NCBI GenBank assembly: GCA_013398295.1
Contig: VZSF01001524.1
Coordinates: forward strand, 347,384-411,383
Direction of reading: 5' to 3'
Length of the DNA: 64,000 nt
Source of the DNA: Chionis minor
Taxonomy: Eukaryota; Chordata; Aves; Charadriiformes; Chionididae
In this document: one piece after another, positions 32,701-46,800 of the stretch
How the letters are laid out: each line of letters begins with the position of its first letter
How positions within the stretch are numbered: the stretch's first letter is position 1
Made by a program: the position numbers and the translations under genes
Notes under the pieces: model-generated
What the model was told of the DNA's origin: nothing
What the model saw: the letters and a program-made list of their open reading frames with translations, nothing else
Databases searched by the model: none

Positions 32701-33505
32701 TGCTTCCATTGAAACTAGTGGGAGTATTGCCAGTGGTGGCAGGGGAAGGAAGATCAAACACTGAGACTTTTACTGAAGTGAACTTTGAAAATGCTCACTA
32801 ATTCAATCATTTCATGCAGACTGGTTTCTCGCACAGCCGTAACTCCCTTCCTTCCTTCCTGGAAAAAAAGAAATGAGGACAACCAGAGTTTCAATTAGAT
32901 GTATTACACATAAATTGGCATCTCACAGCAAAACAGTTGTTTGCTGTCTCTCTGCTTTGTGCGGTAAGAAAGCTTGGAGAAGAGTTATACTAAAGCATAG
33001 GAGCCTGAGGAAATGTGCAACGCTCACTGCCACGTGTCAATCAGCTGGGAGATCACTGCGAGCTATCTTTTCCTCTGGGATTTTTTGTATCACAGCTGTC
33101 ATGTTTTATCAGACTGCTGGAATTTCTCCAAGCTGCAGGAAAGATGTCCTCCCTTGGATGTTTTCTTAGCAGAAGGGAGCATGTTCAAAACACATAGCTT
33201 TCAGTTGGATGCTCCCTGAGGTTAGCTCCCTATCAAGAGGGAACAAGAAGGCAATTTCCTTCCAGACTGCTCGACATTTGACTGCAGCAACCCCAGTGCC
33301 TCCCTCTGGAAGTGTAACAAGCAAGGGGTGGCTGCTTCACAGGGACGTCCCTCACCAAGCACTGGAGTTGTGCACAGGAAAGCCAACAGCACTGACTCGT
33401 CACACAGCTTTGTGTCTCCTACAAGCTGGCATTGGAATGTGTTTCAAAGGCATTGTGCCAGTCCTTGTGTGTGATGATTTTATATATTTTTTTAATATGG
33501 AGATT

Positions 33506-35832
33506 ATAGAATCATAAAATGGTTTAGGTTCAAAAAGACCTTACAGATCAATTAGTTCCAACCCCCCTGCCATGAACAAGGGCACCTCCCACTAGACCAG
33601 GTTGCTCCAAGCCCCATCCAACCTGGCCTTGAACACTTCCAGGGATGGGGCCTCCACAGCTTCCCTGGGCAACCTGTTCCAGTGCCTCACCACCCTCAGT
33701 GTGAAAAATTTCTTCTGAATATCTATTTTAAATCTACCCTCTTCCAGTTTGAAGCCATTACCCCTCATCCTATCACTACATGCCTTTGTAAAATGTTCCT
33801 CTCCAGCTTTCTTGTAGGCCCCTTTCAGATACTGGAAGGCTGCTGTAAGGTCTCCCCAGAGCCTTCTCTTCTCCAGGAGGAACAAACTCAACTCTCCCAG
33901 CCTGTCCTCATAGTAGAGGTGCTCTAACCCTCTGATCATCTTTGTGGCCCTCCTCTGGACCCCACTCCAACAGGTCCATGTCCTTCTTATATGTTGGGGG
34001 CTCCAGAGCTGGACACAGTATTCCAGGGGGGGTCTCATGAGAGCAGAGTAGAGGCTCAGAATCACCTCCCTCAACCTGCTGGCCACGCTGCTTTTGGTGC
34101 AGCCCAGAATATGCTTGGACTTCCGGGCTGCGAGTGCGCGTTGCTGGCTCACATTGAGCTTCTCATGCACCAACTCACCCAAGTCCCTCTCCTCCTCAGG
34201 GCTGCTCTTAATCCATTCTCCGCCCAGCCTGTATTTGTGCATGGGATTGCCCTGACCTACATGCAAGACCTTGCACTTGGCCTTGTTGAACTTCATGATA
34301 TTGGCACAGGCCCACCTCTCAGGCCTGTCCAGGTCGCTCTGGATGGCATCCCTTCCCTCCAGTGTGTCGACTGCTCTGCACAGCTTGGTGTTATTGGCAA
34401 ACCTGAGGGTGCACTCAGTCCCAACATTCATGTCACCAACAAAGATGTTAAATAGTACTGGTTGCAGTACTGATCCCTGAAGAACACCACTAGTCACTGC
34501 TTGCCACTTGGACATCGAGCTGTTGACCGCAACTCTTTGAGTGCAACTGTCCAGCCAGTTCCTTGTCCACCAAGTGGTCCTTCAGGCAAATCCATGTATC
34601 TTCAATTTAGAGACCGGGATGGCATGTGGGACAGTCTCAAATGCCTTGTGCAAGTCCAGGTAGACCTGTTGCTCTCCCCTTATCCACCAGTGCTGTAACC
34701 TCATCGTAGAAGGCAACCAAATTTGTCAGGCACAATTTGCCTTTAGCAAAGCCACGTTGGCTGCCACTAATCATCTCCTTCTTTTCCATGTGCCTTAGCA
34801 GAGTTCCCAGGAGAATCTGCTCCATGATGTTGCCAGGCACAGAGGTGAGATTGACCAGCCTGTAGTTCCTTGGGTCTTCTTTTTTACCCTTTTTAAAAAT
34901 GGGGGTTATGTTTCCCCTTTTCCAGTCAGCGGGAAATCCACTGGACTGCCACAGCTTCTCAAGTATGATGGATAGTGGTTTGGCAACTTCATCCGACAGT
35001 TCCATCAGGACCCACAGATGAATCTCATCAGGTCCCATGGACTTGTGTGCATTCAGGTTCCTCAGCTGGTCTCGGACCTGGTCTTCTCGTAAGGGGATGG
35101 TACCTCACTCTCAGTCCCTGCCTTTGCCTTCTGTGACTTGTGCGGTGTGGTTAGAGCCTTTACCAGTGAAGACTGAGGCAAAAAAGTTGCTGAGTACCTC
35201 CGCCTTCTCCATGTCCCAAGTGACCAGGTCTCTCATTTCCTTTCTGAGTGGGCCCATGTTTTCCCTAGTCTTCCTTTGGTCACTGATATACCCATAGAAG
35301 ACTTTCTTGTTGCTCCTGACATCCTTGGCCAGATTTAACTCTATCTGGGCTTTAGTTTTCCTAACCTGACCCTGGATGCCCAGACAATTTCTCTGTATTC
35401 CTCCCAGGCCTCCTGTCCTTGCGTCCACCCTCTGTAGGCTTCCTTTTTCTGTTTGAGATTGTCCAGGATCTTCTTGTTCATCCACACAGGCCTCCTAGTG
35501 TTTTTGCCTGACTTCGTCTTTGTCAGGATGCATCACTCCTGTGCTTGGCGGAGATGGTACTTGAATATTATCCAGCTTTCTTGGGCCCCTCTTCCTTCCA
35601 GGGCTTTATTACACTGTACTTCATCAAGCAGATCCCTGAAGAGGCGAAAGTCTGCTCTCCTGAAGTCCAGGGTAGCAAGCTTACTGCACATCTTCCTCGC
35701 CGCCGTAAGGATCTCAAACTCCTCTATCTCATGATCACTGCAGCCAACGCTGCCCTCAAGTGTGATGCTCCCCACCAGCCCCTCCTTATGGGCTTGCCTG
35801 TCTGCCTGTTGGTTTGTACCTCCCTGCAGTAA
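33506..35832 (-). mobile_element. Long 5'-truncated CR1 LINE, inactive
   Basis: About 2.3 kb of CR1 on the minus strand, from the 3' UTR/3' end (plus ATTATAGAATCATAAAATGG at the left) to the C-terminal part of the endonuclease domain at the right. Read 5' to 3' on the minus strand it shows an endonuclease end with GSVGCSDHEIEEF (about 35740), a linker, and then reverse transcriptase with [20 protein letters not shown] (about 34870). Next come GVLQGSVLQPVLFNIF (about 34485), the catalytic box, and the C-terminal VQRRATKMIRGLEHLYYED and [20 protein letters not shown] blocks. The catalytic FADD box reads FANN, and the frame is broken into four pieces by stops and shifts. It cannot be active. ORF1 and the 5' end are missing. 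Confidence 0.96.
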
Positions 35833-38800
35833 CTTTTCATGGGCATTTCAGCCAAGTTTCAGAAAGGGGTAAGAGTCTCCAGGGTAACTGGGGGCTGTAA
35901 ACTTTGTGAAATTCATCAGTTCGGTGTGGAAGCGATATACAGTGTCCTACTAAGGGAAAAGCGGGCAAAGTTAAATAATTATACATTCTGGACTCTCATA
36001 GACTCAGAGAAACTGCAGCACATGACAGTTCTCATCTGGTGTGGGTGTGATGGGGACATGGAGCAGCTGGAGCTACTGCAGCATCGGCAAAGGGAGTGTG
36101 GATCAGGGACATTGCTCCATAAGAAATCTTGTAGCTTTTGTACTGTATGTTTGGTTTTGTGATGGGTGTCCTAATGCCTAACTGATTACCTTAGCTGCAT
36201 TTGCTCTTCATTGTCTTGGGGATGGGACACAATAAGAAATTATGTTCTTTGGCAGTTTGGTTTAGATTCTGCCCAGCTTCTCCTGTCAGATGTTAGGGAA
36301 TGAAGTACTTACGCAGCTTTATGGATACCAAGCCATTATTCAGACTCAGCAGTCTGATAATAATACTCATTCTTCTGCTCCTTTGTCCTCCAGAGGTTTT
36401 CAGCTATGTTGCAAAGGCAGGTGAAAGGATTCAAAGGTTGGGAATGAAAGACCTTGCTTGCACATGCCAGAGGGATTCTATAAGACCAGCATGTCCTAAG
36501 CAGAAGTGAATGGCAGACTGAGCAAGCTGAGCCTGTGATTTCTCCTGGTAAAATCAAGGAAAACTTTGCAGTTTACTTTGCTGGAGCCAGTACACAATCC
36601 TTGACCCACCAACAATAAGATTGCTGTTTGGATGAGCGCAGTTGCAAGGCAGCCGAGGCCAGGAGACAGCTGCTCAATGCTTGCTGCCCCACCATCTCCC
36701 CCTGAGCGCCAGCTAAGGCAATGAATGGCCTTTGGTTTCAGTAAAACCAGGAGCAATGCAGTTTTGTGCCAGGCATGATGGATCCAGTTGCACAGATGTG
36801 CCAACAACTTCCACGGCGAAAGAAACCACATTGCCTCCCACCGAACAAAGGAAGGCCACACGCATTGCTAGTAGTGAGGAAAGCTGGCTTTGTGCCTAGG
36901 ACACCAAACAGGGAGGTGAGATGAGGTCTATTGCCAGGTACATTGCTGGGTTGCTGGGTTGGCTTGTCCAAATCACTCTTTGTTCCCTGCTTGGGAAGCA
37001 AGGATAGAAGAAGACAGCTTTAGGCCAGGAGGGGATGGGACCTTAGCTCTTGAGTGCTCACCAGTGATGAACCCCCTGGGAAGTCAGTCTGCAGGTAACT
37101 TCTTATGGTCACCGAGGGCGGCGTTCCCAATGCAGGTGGTGCTGCAATGGCCACAAAGAAATTCCCCGTTCTCCTCAATTTAATCTCAAAGCCTTTTGTC
37201 TAGCGTATCACGTCACTTATCTGTGGGGCAAGGCAATCTAAAGATTTTTATAAATCAAGCTGATTTAATGACTCTATTTTCCGATGCCATCTCGGTTTTC
37301 ATACTAAAGGAAATTAGTAATTTTCTGTTAAAAAAAGAAAAAGAGAGAAACAGCCACCCAAGCTCTAGAAATTTCCTTCAAGCAGAACTTGCTTTCATTT
37401 CCTCTTCAGACTCCAGGTTCTGTAGCTGCACAGCCTTGTGTAACTCAAGCTGGCCCTCTTCACAAAGAGCAGTTATACCCTCTTGAAAGGGGGGTGGAGG
37501 GGAACGGTCACCAGTTTTAAAGTTTCATATCTGTCTTTCTGCAAAATGTGAGGTTCCTGCTAGCTGCAGCAGCTGGTTTAATCAATAAGCTAAATAAACA
37601 ACGTTCATCTGGAAAGAGTTAGCAGCCCCATCGAGCAGAGGCAAGGGAAGAGCCGTGCGCTTAGTGCTGCTGTGTGAGCTGAAGTGTTCAGCGGAGACTT
37701 TGGGAGAACTTCCCTGACCCCATTTGTCTGTCTTGATTGAATAGGGGCTCCTGTTGTTCGTTTTCACTCACGGGGACTCCCGCTGCTTCAAAGATACAAT
37801 CTGCTTGTCTCTCTCTGGTTTTGCACGCACAAGCCTGTGAACACTTGTGCGCAGACACATTTGCATGCACTGCTACACACATCCACAAGCATACATCCAC
37901 TTCTCCGTGCACGCATGGACAGCTGCAGGCATGTTTTCTCTCTCGGTATTAATAAAGACCCTATGGACATATGCTCAGTGATTGCTCTTAGCTCATGCTG
38001 GAAGCAGTCAGGTTAGCCTCATCTAGAGAAAGCCATGCTACGGGTGGAATGGCTCTATATGTACAGCATCTTTCCACGTAACTGGCAGACAGAACAACAA
38101 ATAATGCCAATATGGAGTAAGGGCCGCAGCCCATCATCTGGGATGGAAGTGACAGGAAGAACCTGTCTTCAAAATCTTGCCCAGGCAGAGAAACTTTCTA
38201 TGAGGTCTGTCAGGTGTTAATACCACATGCCAATTTTTCTTTTAAAAAGGCTGATAACGCATGAATGATCAGGAATTTCACAGAGCGAATGTCTCAATTG
38301 ACAGCTTAACCTTTGGTATGCTTGGCTGACTCAACGGGACACCATGTGTCCTCCCCTCAAAAAGCCCTATCTATCTATTTTACCTGTCCTTGAGCTGCTT
38401 GGCTATAAATTAGGAGAGGAATGCACCTCTAGATATGAAAGCGCCTGGCTCTGCATAGTGCTGCAAAAGGCATTTGTACCCCACCTCCAACACAAGGAAC
38501 AGAGGTGGAGCAGGGGTAGTGAGAAAAGTTTCCTGCTTTGCTGTCTTCTGCTGTACTGGGGAGTCTGAATCTGATGAGCTGAGTGCCAGGGCTACCTGAC
38601 GTGCAGCAACCCAAGCCAACGGCCTGGGGCAGGGAGGGAGGAGGAAGATGGCAGAGGAGGGCTTGGACCTACTCCCTTAGGTGGAAGGGATCTACTCAGG
38701 TTGCTCACGCTGAGCTGCGCAGCTCTGCTCAGGTATTGCTATAATGTGCTCCCAGACCAGGGTGGTTTCATTACTAAACAATGGGAAGATACAAAAGGGG

Positions 38801-39760
38801 AATCTTTTTTGCCAGACAAAAGCTAACAGCCCTGAGAGTTATCAAAAAGGAACCCAGTCCTTCTGTTTTAGCTTTAAACAAACTCACTAAAGTTAACCCA
38901 AATGGCAGGAATATGAGGCTAATCTTGGCAAGACTATCTCAGAGTAAACCTAACGCACCTCAAACAGCTTTGATGGGGTTTCACTTTTGGCTAGCCCATA
39001 TGGTCTGGTTATATCGAATAAATGGCACATCTTTTAGCAATGAAGATAACCTCTTGCTGGCTTCAGCTGTCTCCTTTCTCCATTTCTTGAAAACTGCTGT
39101 TTTGTCCCATGGCTGCTACTCCTTGTGACATACACAAGGCTAATATTTTTAGTATAATTTAAACAGAACATTTTTTTTATTCCATTAATAAATTAAATCT
39201 AGTAAACCCCATTTATGTCCTCCAGGATAACACAACCTCCTATTTACTGTACAAGTATCAGGGCTATTTCCCAAACGTTAAATAAAACCTAATGCGATTA
39301 TCACATAGCCTTTGCCAAGTATTATAGAGCCCATATTAATGAAAGGCAAAAAACCATCCCAGAGGAGAAAGGGGGAACAAAATGGGAGTGAAAGCCAAAT
39401 AGTTTCATGGTTTTGTAATAAGCAAGGTAGTGATCTCAAGTCTGCAGCATTTCCTAGACAACTCTAGGAAGTCAGCAGGACCAGTCTTGTAAGTAAAGGC
39501 TTGCCCATTTGGAGAAAGTAACTGGAATAGCAAGTGTCACATTAGGTTTCCCACACAGGCTATCCTGGAATAACCACTTTGGGTGGGGACTCTTACTGAA
39601 TAGAAATTATTTTATTCCAGAATTGTGCCTTTGTTATGTGAGCCCTGTGCTAGCTAGGATTGGAGCTGACATTCTGGACCCAAGCGTTTTTTCCACTTGG
39701 TGCAGACAAAAGCAAATCTTGTACCTTTATTTTGGGGATTGCTTTTATAGTGATGGAGGC

Positions 39761-39768
<8 letters not shown>

Positions 39769-39799
<31 letters not shown>
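39769..39799 (+). repeat. T31 homopolymer
   Basis: Thirty-one consecutive Ts. No LINE or SINE body was recognised on its minus-strand 5' side (beyond 39800), so it is not clearly the tail of an antisense retrotransposed copy. Confidence 0.95.
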
Positions 39800-39800
<1 letters not shown>

Positions 39801-42623
39801 TCCATGAATGTTCAGTAGTCCTTCCTGAGCTCTTTTTTTTCCCCATAATTATTTCCAGACATTGATTTGAGATACTCCTTTCCTTTCATTTCTGCAATTA
39901 TTACATAAACAAACAGCTTTGCTTCCTCTCACCTCTGATTGTGCAGTACCGTTTTTGTAGACCTTGAAACAAGAGCTGAGGCCCCTCTGTTTCTGCAGTG
40001 AGCTCCACAAGGTGAGAACCCTGACCTAGCTCCACCCTCAGAGCCCCAGGGAGTATCTCCAGCTGGCAAAGGATTCTTGAAGGAAAGACTTAGGCATGTC
40101 AGGCTGCCTCCCACCTCTTTGGGGTCCAGCAGATGAGTTACGGGCTTCCTCATCAGCAGGTTCAGGCCTGGTTTTCAGTACCAGTCAAACTGAATCTTGA
40201 CACGGAGTGTGAACCAAGATCCTCAACCAAAAGCTTTGCAGAAGAATATTCAACAATCAAATACAGTATAATTTCAGTGCCAATAAATGTGACACATATG
40301 AATGGATGTAAATATGAGTCAGAAGAAGTGTCCAAATAGATGTCATCATTAGCTTCTGCTATCAGTAGAGGGTTGTCTAAGCATTTAGGTGTAACGTGAA
40401 GTCCTTGGAAAATAAAAATTTCAATAAACCAGTAAGTCAACAAAAATCATACCAGATACTTGGATTGCATATCTGGGTATACCTTCATTAGCTTTCCTAC
40501 GTATTTACAGTAGCTGAGATTTTTTTTCATGTAGAGCAAATAAATTTATAGGAAAATAATAAGTGATTTGCAGAAAAGTTCACCAGAAGGTGATGGCTAA
40601 CGACCGTTTGCAATCTTAGCTAAAAGTGAATCACAAAAATATTATGAACAGAAGGGTCATTGAAAGTCTGCACATTTGACAAACCTCTCTGCAGCAGGAT
40701 TTGTTTTGTTTTCAGTTCATGCCCAGGGGCTAAAAATCAAACACAAATGTCAAAGGTTCACCTAGTTTTTCATTCTGCTTTTGTGTTTTGTTTTATTTTT
40801 CATATGTTAAAAAAAAAAAAGACAAAAAGAAAGAGGGAATAGTTATCAGAAAATGCTCTGTGAGCATACACAACCCTTCTCAGTCATATATTTTTCTTTC
40901 AGACATCTGAAGCTTTTCTTCCTGGTAGGATGTCATTAGCATATAATTAAGGTGCCAGATCTGTGACATTTTCCTGTATGCTTAATGGGGTGAGTTCCTG
41001 AGGTTTCTTGTGAGGTTTTTTCCCCTCAAATGGAGGTCAAACAGTTAACTAGTTATTCCTTTCCTGCTTCTATTTATACACCATGCAAGGAGCAGGATGT
41101 AGTAACATTCTCTTGCGGTTCACCATAAGGAAAATATTCCATTTCTCTTTGGAGACAATCCCCAACAGGCCCCATAGCACTACTTCATTTATGGCTTTCT
41201 GGGGGGAACCTCTCTGTGTGTCCTCCGTACTGGGTACAGCAGCAGAGGAAACCACTGTCTGCTGGTAAAAGCCTTCCTCCCCTTCTCTCCTACCACACAC
41301 CTCTCCTTCCTGTCACGCTATATCATAATTCATTTGAATATTGTAGCTCTTCCTCAAAGCAGATGCTGTACTTTCTCCTGAAATCCATGACCTGACCCTA
41401 AGGACTACAGTGGTGTGTGAGCCCTGTCCAGGAATTTCATCCAAGAGCTTACCCATCTGCAGTGGTATCTAAATGGGAATGATACCAGCTTTGCAAGGGC
41501 ACCCAAAATATTTCACATTTCTGTTAGAGATCTAGAAGGGCTGTGTTGATGCCCTGGCCCTTCTCTAATTACCTCTGTTCCCAGGACATATAAACAAAAG
41601 AGCCCTGAAGACCTCCAAAAAGGCTCCTCATTCATAGGGTGCCTGGGGGGGACCAGGGGATGCTGTGGAGCAATCCAGCTGGAAGAGCAATTATGGCTGC
41701 CTTGCCCAGCAAAGGAGCTCAGGGGCTGAACCCCATCCCCTTTTCAGCTTCAGACAAAAAGGAGAGAAAAGAAACTCAGTGAGTCCCAAATACCTTTTCA
41801 CGGGATGAGAAGGAAATGTCCCATGGGTTTTGTTTTTCCTTTCAGGCTGTCAGCATCCCATCCTTTTGAAATCTTATTATGTGTTGGAGCAGCTGGTCTC
41901 CACCCTCTTCACAGAGGGCTTTTCTCTGGGAAGAACTAGGGGGACGAAGTAGAAAACAGCACTGATTTTTAAAGAGAGACAACGTCTGGTAGGAACAGGC
42001 AGGTGCCTCTTGAGACCATAGACTTAAGGCTACCCAGGACTTGAAGCTCTTCTGCCCTTTCCCTTCCAAGATCCTCCTTGAGGTCTGTGTCCATCCCTTC
42101 CCCTTGATCTAAAGCCTGAGGCATTGCAAACAAGACCAGCACTGACAGGTTATGTCCTTCTGGCTGGGAATATGGGATGGAGGCAAGGACACAGGACTGA
42201 GTTAGCCATGTCCTGCGGGTGCCTTGACCCAGTTTTGGGGAAGGCTTTTCTGAGTCAGAGAGAAGGTTTCCATCTTGTTCCTGGGCACTTATCTCTCAGC
42301 AGATCAACTTAATTAACAGTCTCACTCCTTTGGTCAAATCCTGCCCTATGTAGTTTAGGAGGTGTCTCTGGCAGACTTGTCTAATCCAGTCTCTGAAGTC
42401 CTTCCCACGGAGGTTCTGTCCTTTAGCCTTATGGAGTAAGAGAAACCCTTTTGGCTCCTGGGGTGGAATAAGAGGGAAGCAATGAAAGTTGAAAAAGATA
42501 GACCCCTCTGAAGATCATGCTTTTGTTACTTAGAGGCACAAACACTGGCTTATAGAACTCATGCTGTACACCTAAGTTTCATAACATTGGTTTCTTCATA
42601 CCTAAAACATGCCAAGTTTTATA

Positions 42624-42665
42624 TGACATAATAAGAATTTTCAGTGGCATAATAAGAATTTACAG
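42624..42665. repeat. 21-bp tandem duplication
   Basis: Copies 42624-42644 and 42645-42665 share TGRCATAATAAGAATTTWCAG with two differences. Confidence 0.9.
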
Positions 42666-43829
42666 CTCCCGAGAGGCGTAATCGTTTCACACAACTTCTT
42701 GTGGGTAGCTTGATGATGACGTGTCCATCAGGGGAGGATCTGGCTGACCATCATCAGTTATCTCCTCTGGAGGAGAACGTTTTATGACCAAACACAACGT
42801 CTGAGGAAAATGAGTCAGCATAGCAAGGAGTGCTCAGTGGCATCTGGCAGGTGATATGAGCAGGACACGACTGCGTTTTGCTCTTTTTGAAGAAAATGAG
42901 CAAGCAATCCAGGAAGGGAAACACACAAGTCAAGGATAAATTTTTGTAGTTGATCTATCACCTTCCTCATGAATGACAGAAATGGATTGTAATTTCCAAG
43001 ATGGGGAACTATTATAGATGATCTTCTTTGAAATGTCTGTAAATGTAAGAATGTTTCAATTCAAACAATTCCAGGAGGAAACAGCAATGCAATTCTCCTG
43101 TGTACACGTAGACAGTGCTGGTAATGGTTATGTTATTTCTGTTTTCAGATACAGAATTGTAGACTGTTATCTTGAACAGGCAAGGAGAAAGATAATCAAA
43201 GCATGTGCTTGAAGACATACAAATCTAACAGGCTGCCATTGCCCCTGCAAAATGCATTTCTTTTTCCCCCCTCAGAACACCTCAGAGCTTGCCAAGAGGG
43301 CATGGCAATTTCCCAGTTAAGGGACTCTGTCACCTTCTCTTGGGTGACTTGTCAGCATTGGTCCCAAGGTAGATTAGAAGGTATAGCTGTGCAATGCAGT
43401 AACCATACATACATGTTTAGCTTAGACATCACTTGCTGCCCAGAAGCAGCCCCTTTTCTCACCATAGTCCTCGTACCAAAGGCAATGGGCATGATGGCCA
43501 GTGCTCCCTCCTAGGTTTGCACCAGTTGTAAAGTCTCTCGTCAGGCCAATACCACACGTTACTTCAGCATTGCCTTTGGTTGAACCGCCGAGATCCTTCC
43601 TAATGCTTCTAAGTAGGATCAATGCACCTGGTTTTGGGGGGGTAGTATCCCGACACAACAGCAAATACCCCGGCAGTATCACCCCATTGCTATGCAGCAT
43701 CTGGCTTATAGCATAACTAACTGATTCTTAAGCCATCTTGCCATGTTGGAACTTCTCACATGGTGTGATGAGAATAGCAGCTTGTGAGCCAGGAGATGGG
43801 CCAAAGGAGGGGGAATGGGGAGCCCCTTT

Positions 43830-43844
43830 AAAAAAAAAAAAAAA
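43830..43844 (+). repeat. A15 homopolymer
   Basis: Fifteen As followed by CAAACCC. No retrocopy body was recognised upstream. Confidence 0.9.
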
Positions 43845-46800
43845 CAAACCCATAACTGCTTAAAAAGGTAGTAAAAAGGAGGGTCTGCAGAGAGAGCAGC
43901 AATGGGGAGGAGGAGCTTTGATTCCTCTCTTAGGACTAGCGCTGGAGTTTAGCACAACCTGCTCCAGAACCTACTTTCCCTAGTCAGAGAGAGGCTGAAT
44001 TTCAAAGACATTTGTTTCTGCAGCAACTTGCTTTGCAGTGTCCCCTGGCAGCTGTGTCCCAGCTGCACCTCCCAGGGGCAAGTGGTGCTGTGACCCACCC
44101 AGGATGCCCTCTCTGGAGCAGGCATAGACGGGCCCACACCTGCACCCCTCTGACTTCACTGCACAGCACCTTTACAGGTAACCACCTCCCCAACTTGCCA
44201 TATTTAGCCACAGCCAAAACCCAGGCACCTTAGTCCGTTCCAGAAACTTGGTTTCAGCTTTTCTGTCCTCATAACCTCAGACATCCAACTAGTGAACCCC
44301 GTGCTGCAGGCATACTTTCCGTGTGCTCAGCAACCCCGTTTAGTTCATAGAAACAGAGTGTGATGCTCGTGGATCAGCATTTTCCTATGGTAGCAGCTCA
44401 GAAATTGACATCCAAGTATCAGCCTTGCAATTGCTTAAGTTAAAGATATTAGAACAGAACTGCCTTTCAGATCCATCAATTTAAAGTAATTATGGGTTCA
44501 TTTAGGAAATCATTCCGTGGAGCACTGTGGATTGACTGGAGCAGTCATATTGGCTTGAACTTGTTGACTTGACCTTTCAGTCAGACAACAAAGAGCTTGT
44601 GTTGAAGTAGCGAGTCATTGTGCTCATCGGGAAAAATGATTTCTCCCTTACAAGTGCGTACATATTTGTCTGTGTAGAGCTTGATGGAAGATTTAAAACA
44701 ACTGCCTATTTGCAAGCTTGCTGAGCACAGTCATAGGGAAAATGGTGCATTTAAAATACCCAAATTAGCCCCAAACAGCTACTGGTTAGTCCAGTTGAAA
44801 TGACTATAACATCACAAATATCCTTCTCAAGAAAGTTACCCTCTAAGTCTGAAGGGGAGTAAGAAGATCTAGAGCATTTGTATGTGAATGTGCAAAATAC
44901 CAGTTTTTAACCAGCTGCAATCTTTAGTTAACACAGCTGTAAAGTAAATCTTGAAATGGGGATCAGAGAAACCCGCTAGAAAATCTGTCAACAAGGCTTG
45001 TCTAAATCTGCAAACAGCCCCACGATGAATCTGAGTCCTGGGCCTAAATCTTGAATTTCAATGTATGTGGTGGTTAACTCTGGAACCTAACAATGAAAAT
45101 GCAAGTATTGGTGCTTTTGATTATTTACCTACTTCTCATTTTAGTGGAAGCATGCAATGTACAGATTCATTCCCAATATATTCCTAGGCTCTCCCTGTCA
45201 AAAAATCTCAGTCTTTCTCTCCCTACTAGGCTAAATGTTCAGCTCCTCTCTGTGTGGCTATTTTCCATAGAATATCCAGCAGCATGTTGAATATGAAACA
45301 TGATGTGGGAACATTCAATTAATGCAATTAAGACACAGACTCATGTTTCACGCTAATCATTTCCATAATCCAACAAAAGCCTGCCCCATTTTTAATTTAT
45401 CTGTAGCTGCCACTGAGTTTCCAGTCTGCTGCACCAGAGCCATCCGAAATGTAGGTCAGGCTTGCCAAATCCACTTCTGCATGAAACAAGCTGTGTTCTT
45501 CCCCAGAGGGTGGGTGCGCACATCCCCACCGCCTCTCCCTCTGCCAAGATACGGCCAGCCTCCTGTGACAATTCCTGCCATTTGGTGGCTGCTTCACTCT
45601 ACTTTAAGGTTGAGGGATGGCTTCTTGATGCCTCGGGTGAGAAAATGAGCTGAAAGTTACATCCCTGTGGTGCAGTGGCTGGGTTTTGGTTGCATCAAGC
45701 CCATGAGGGGGGCCAACTGTCTCCAAATGCAAGCAGGTGCTTGGTGGCACCAAGCATTGTAGAGGGGTCCAGGTGACACAGTGGCAGTGTCTCCAGTGCT
45801 CCCAGTCTGTCACTGGGCACAAATGCCATGTCCATGTTGGGAAAGGGAAAGGGCCATGGCAAGCGATCCTCCCAAAGGCTTGAGCATGGGCTAAAATTAT
45901 AACACCAAATGGTGTAAAGTGGTTCTGGGGAGCAGGGTGAGTCATCACAGGGGTGAGGGCTTCTGCGTAGCCTTGCTGCTGTTAGTAAGGAAAAACTGGG
46001 ATCTGGAGAGGAAAGAGCCAAGGGCAGACAAGCCCAAGCACACCAGGGAGGCAACTGTGTTTTGGATGAACTCTGTGGTAGCAAGGATCTTTCCTCTTCT
46101 GACCCTCTTTTTGTCTCTGACTTACAAAAGTATTTGAGACATGAGGACAGGGAAAAAATATCATATGCAATTGCAAAATAATATATAATAGAACACTAAA
46201 TAAATGTCCTCTATTGATACTGCCAGTGCAAAGGCACACGTTAGCTAGAGGCAGTAGCTCAACAGGCACGTGTGATTTCCCACCGTTGACCACCAAAGGG
46301 GACGAGCAAACATTTTGTAAAGCTTTCTTCTGCTGTAGGTAATTCCAGCATCAGATACATGTGCAATAGCCCAGTGTGTCCACAGACCATCTGCCAACAG
46401 ATCTTATGGACTTTCATGCATCCGTGTCAAATTCCTACTTAAGACTGCCCCAGATCTCATGTACTTCCCAATACTAACAATGGGATGCTTGATATAGCTT
46501 TGTAGGCTGTGAATCCCTGCTCTAGAAAGTGCAGCTTTGGTAATTCAGACCTGGCCATAAGTTGCATTAACTGTGCAACAGTCAAGTGCAGCGTCAATGA
46601 GCTTCATGTATCATGCGTGCAGTCAAGGGCAGCATGGCGGACACAGTAGAACGATCTAGGGCTCGTATTGTGTGCTCCCAAGCTAACATTCAAATGGAAA
46701 TCCTAAACTTGGCCCTTTTTTGGTTTATTTGGTTGGTAGGTTTTATTAATTGTGATCAGGAAGCCTTTTCTAGTCTTAAGCAGCAGTTGTAATTACTGTT

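Larger units (their letters stand above)
19001..33505. other. Gene-poor region 3' of MIS18A
   Basis: No recognisable gene, RNA gene or young transposon. Points of note are a possible alternative MIS18A last exon (22606-22701), a T-rich tract (22940-22969), an orphan 121-residue frame (24982-25347), a C-run ending in an unresolved base (26173-26186), a possible CR1 3'-end relic near 28075-28125 and a G+C-richer block with an orphan frame (29098-29700). Everything else reads as ordinary A/T-rich intergenic DNA. Human has a long non-coding stretch between MIS18A and HUNK. Confidence 0.6.

Noticed and set aside
33592..34515. 307-codon minus-strand frame as a host gene
   Set aside because: It is the C-terminal part of CR1 reverse transcriptase within a truncated, frame-broken element.
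39509..39865. 118-codon plus-strand frame with polyphenylalanine
   Set aside because: It is carried through by the T31 homopolymer; the flanks show no coding character.
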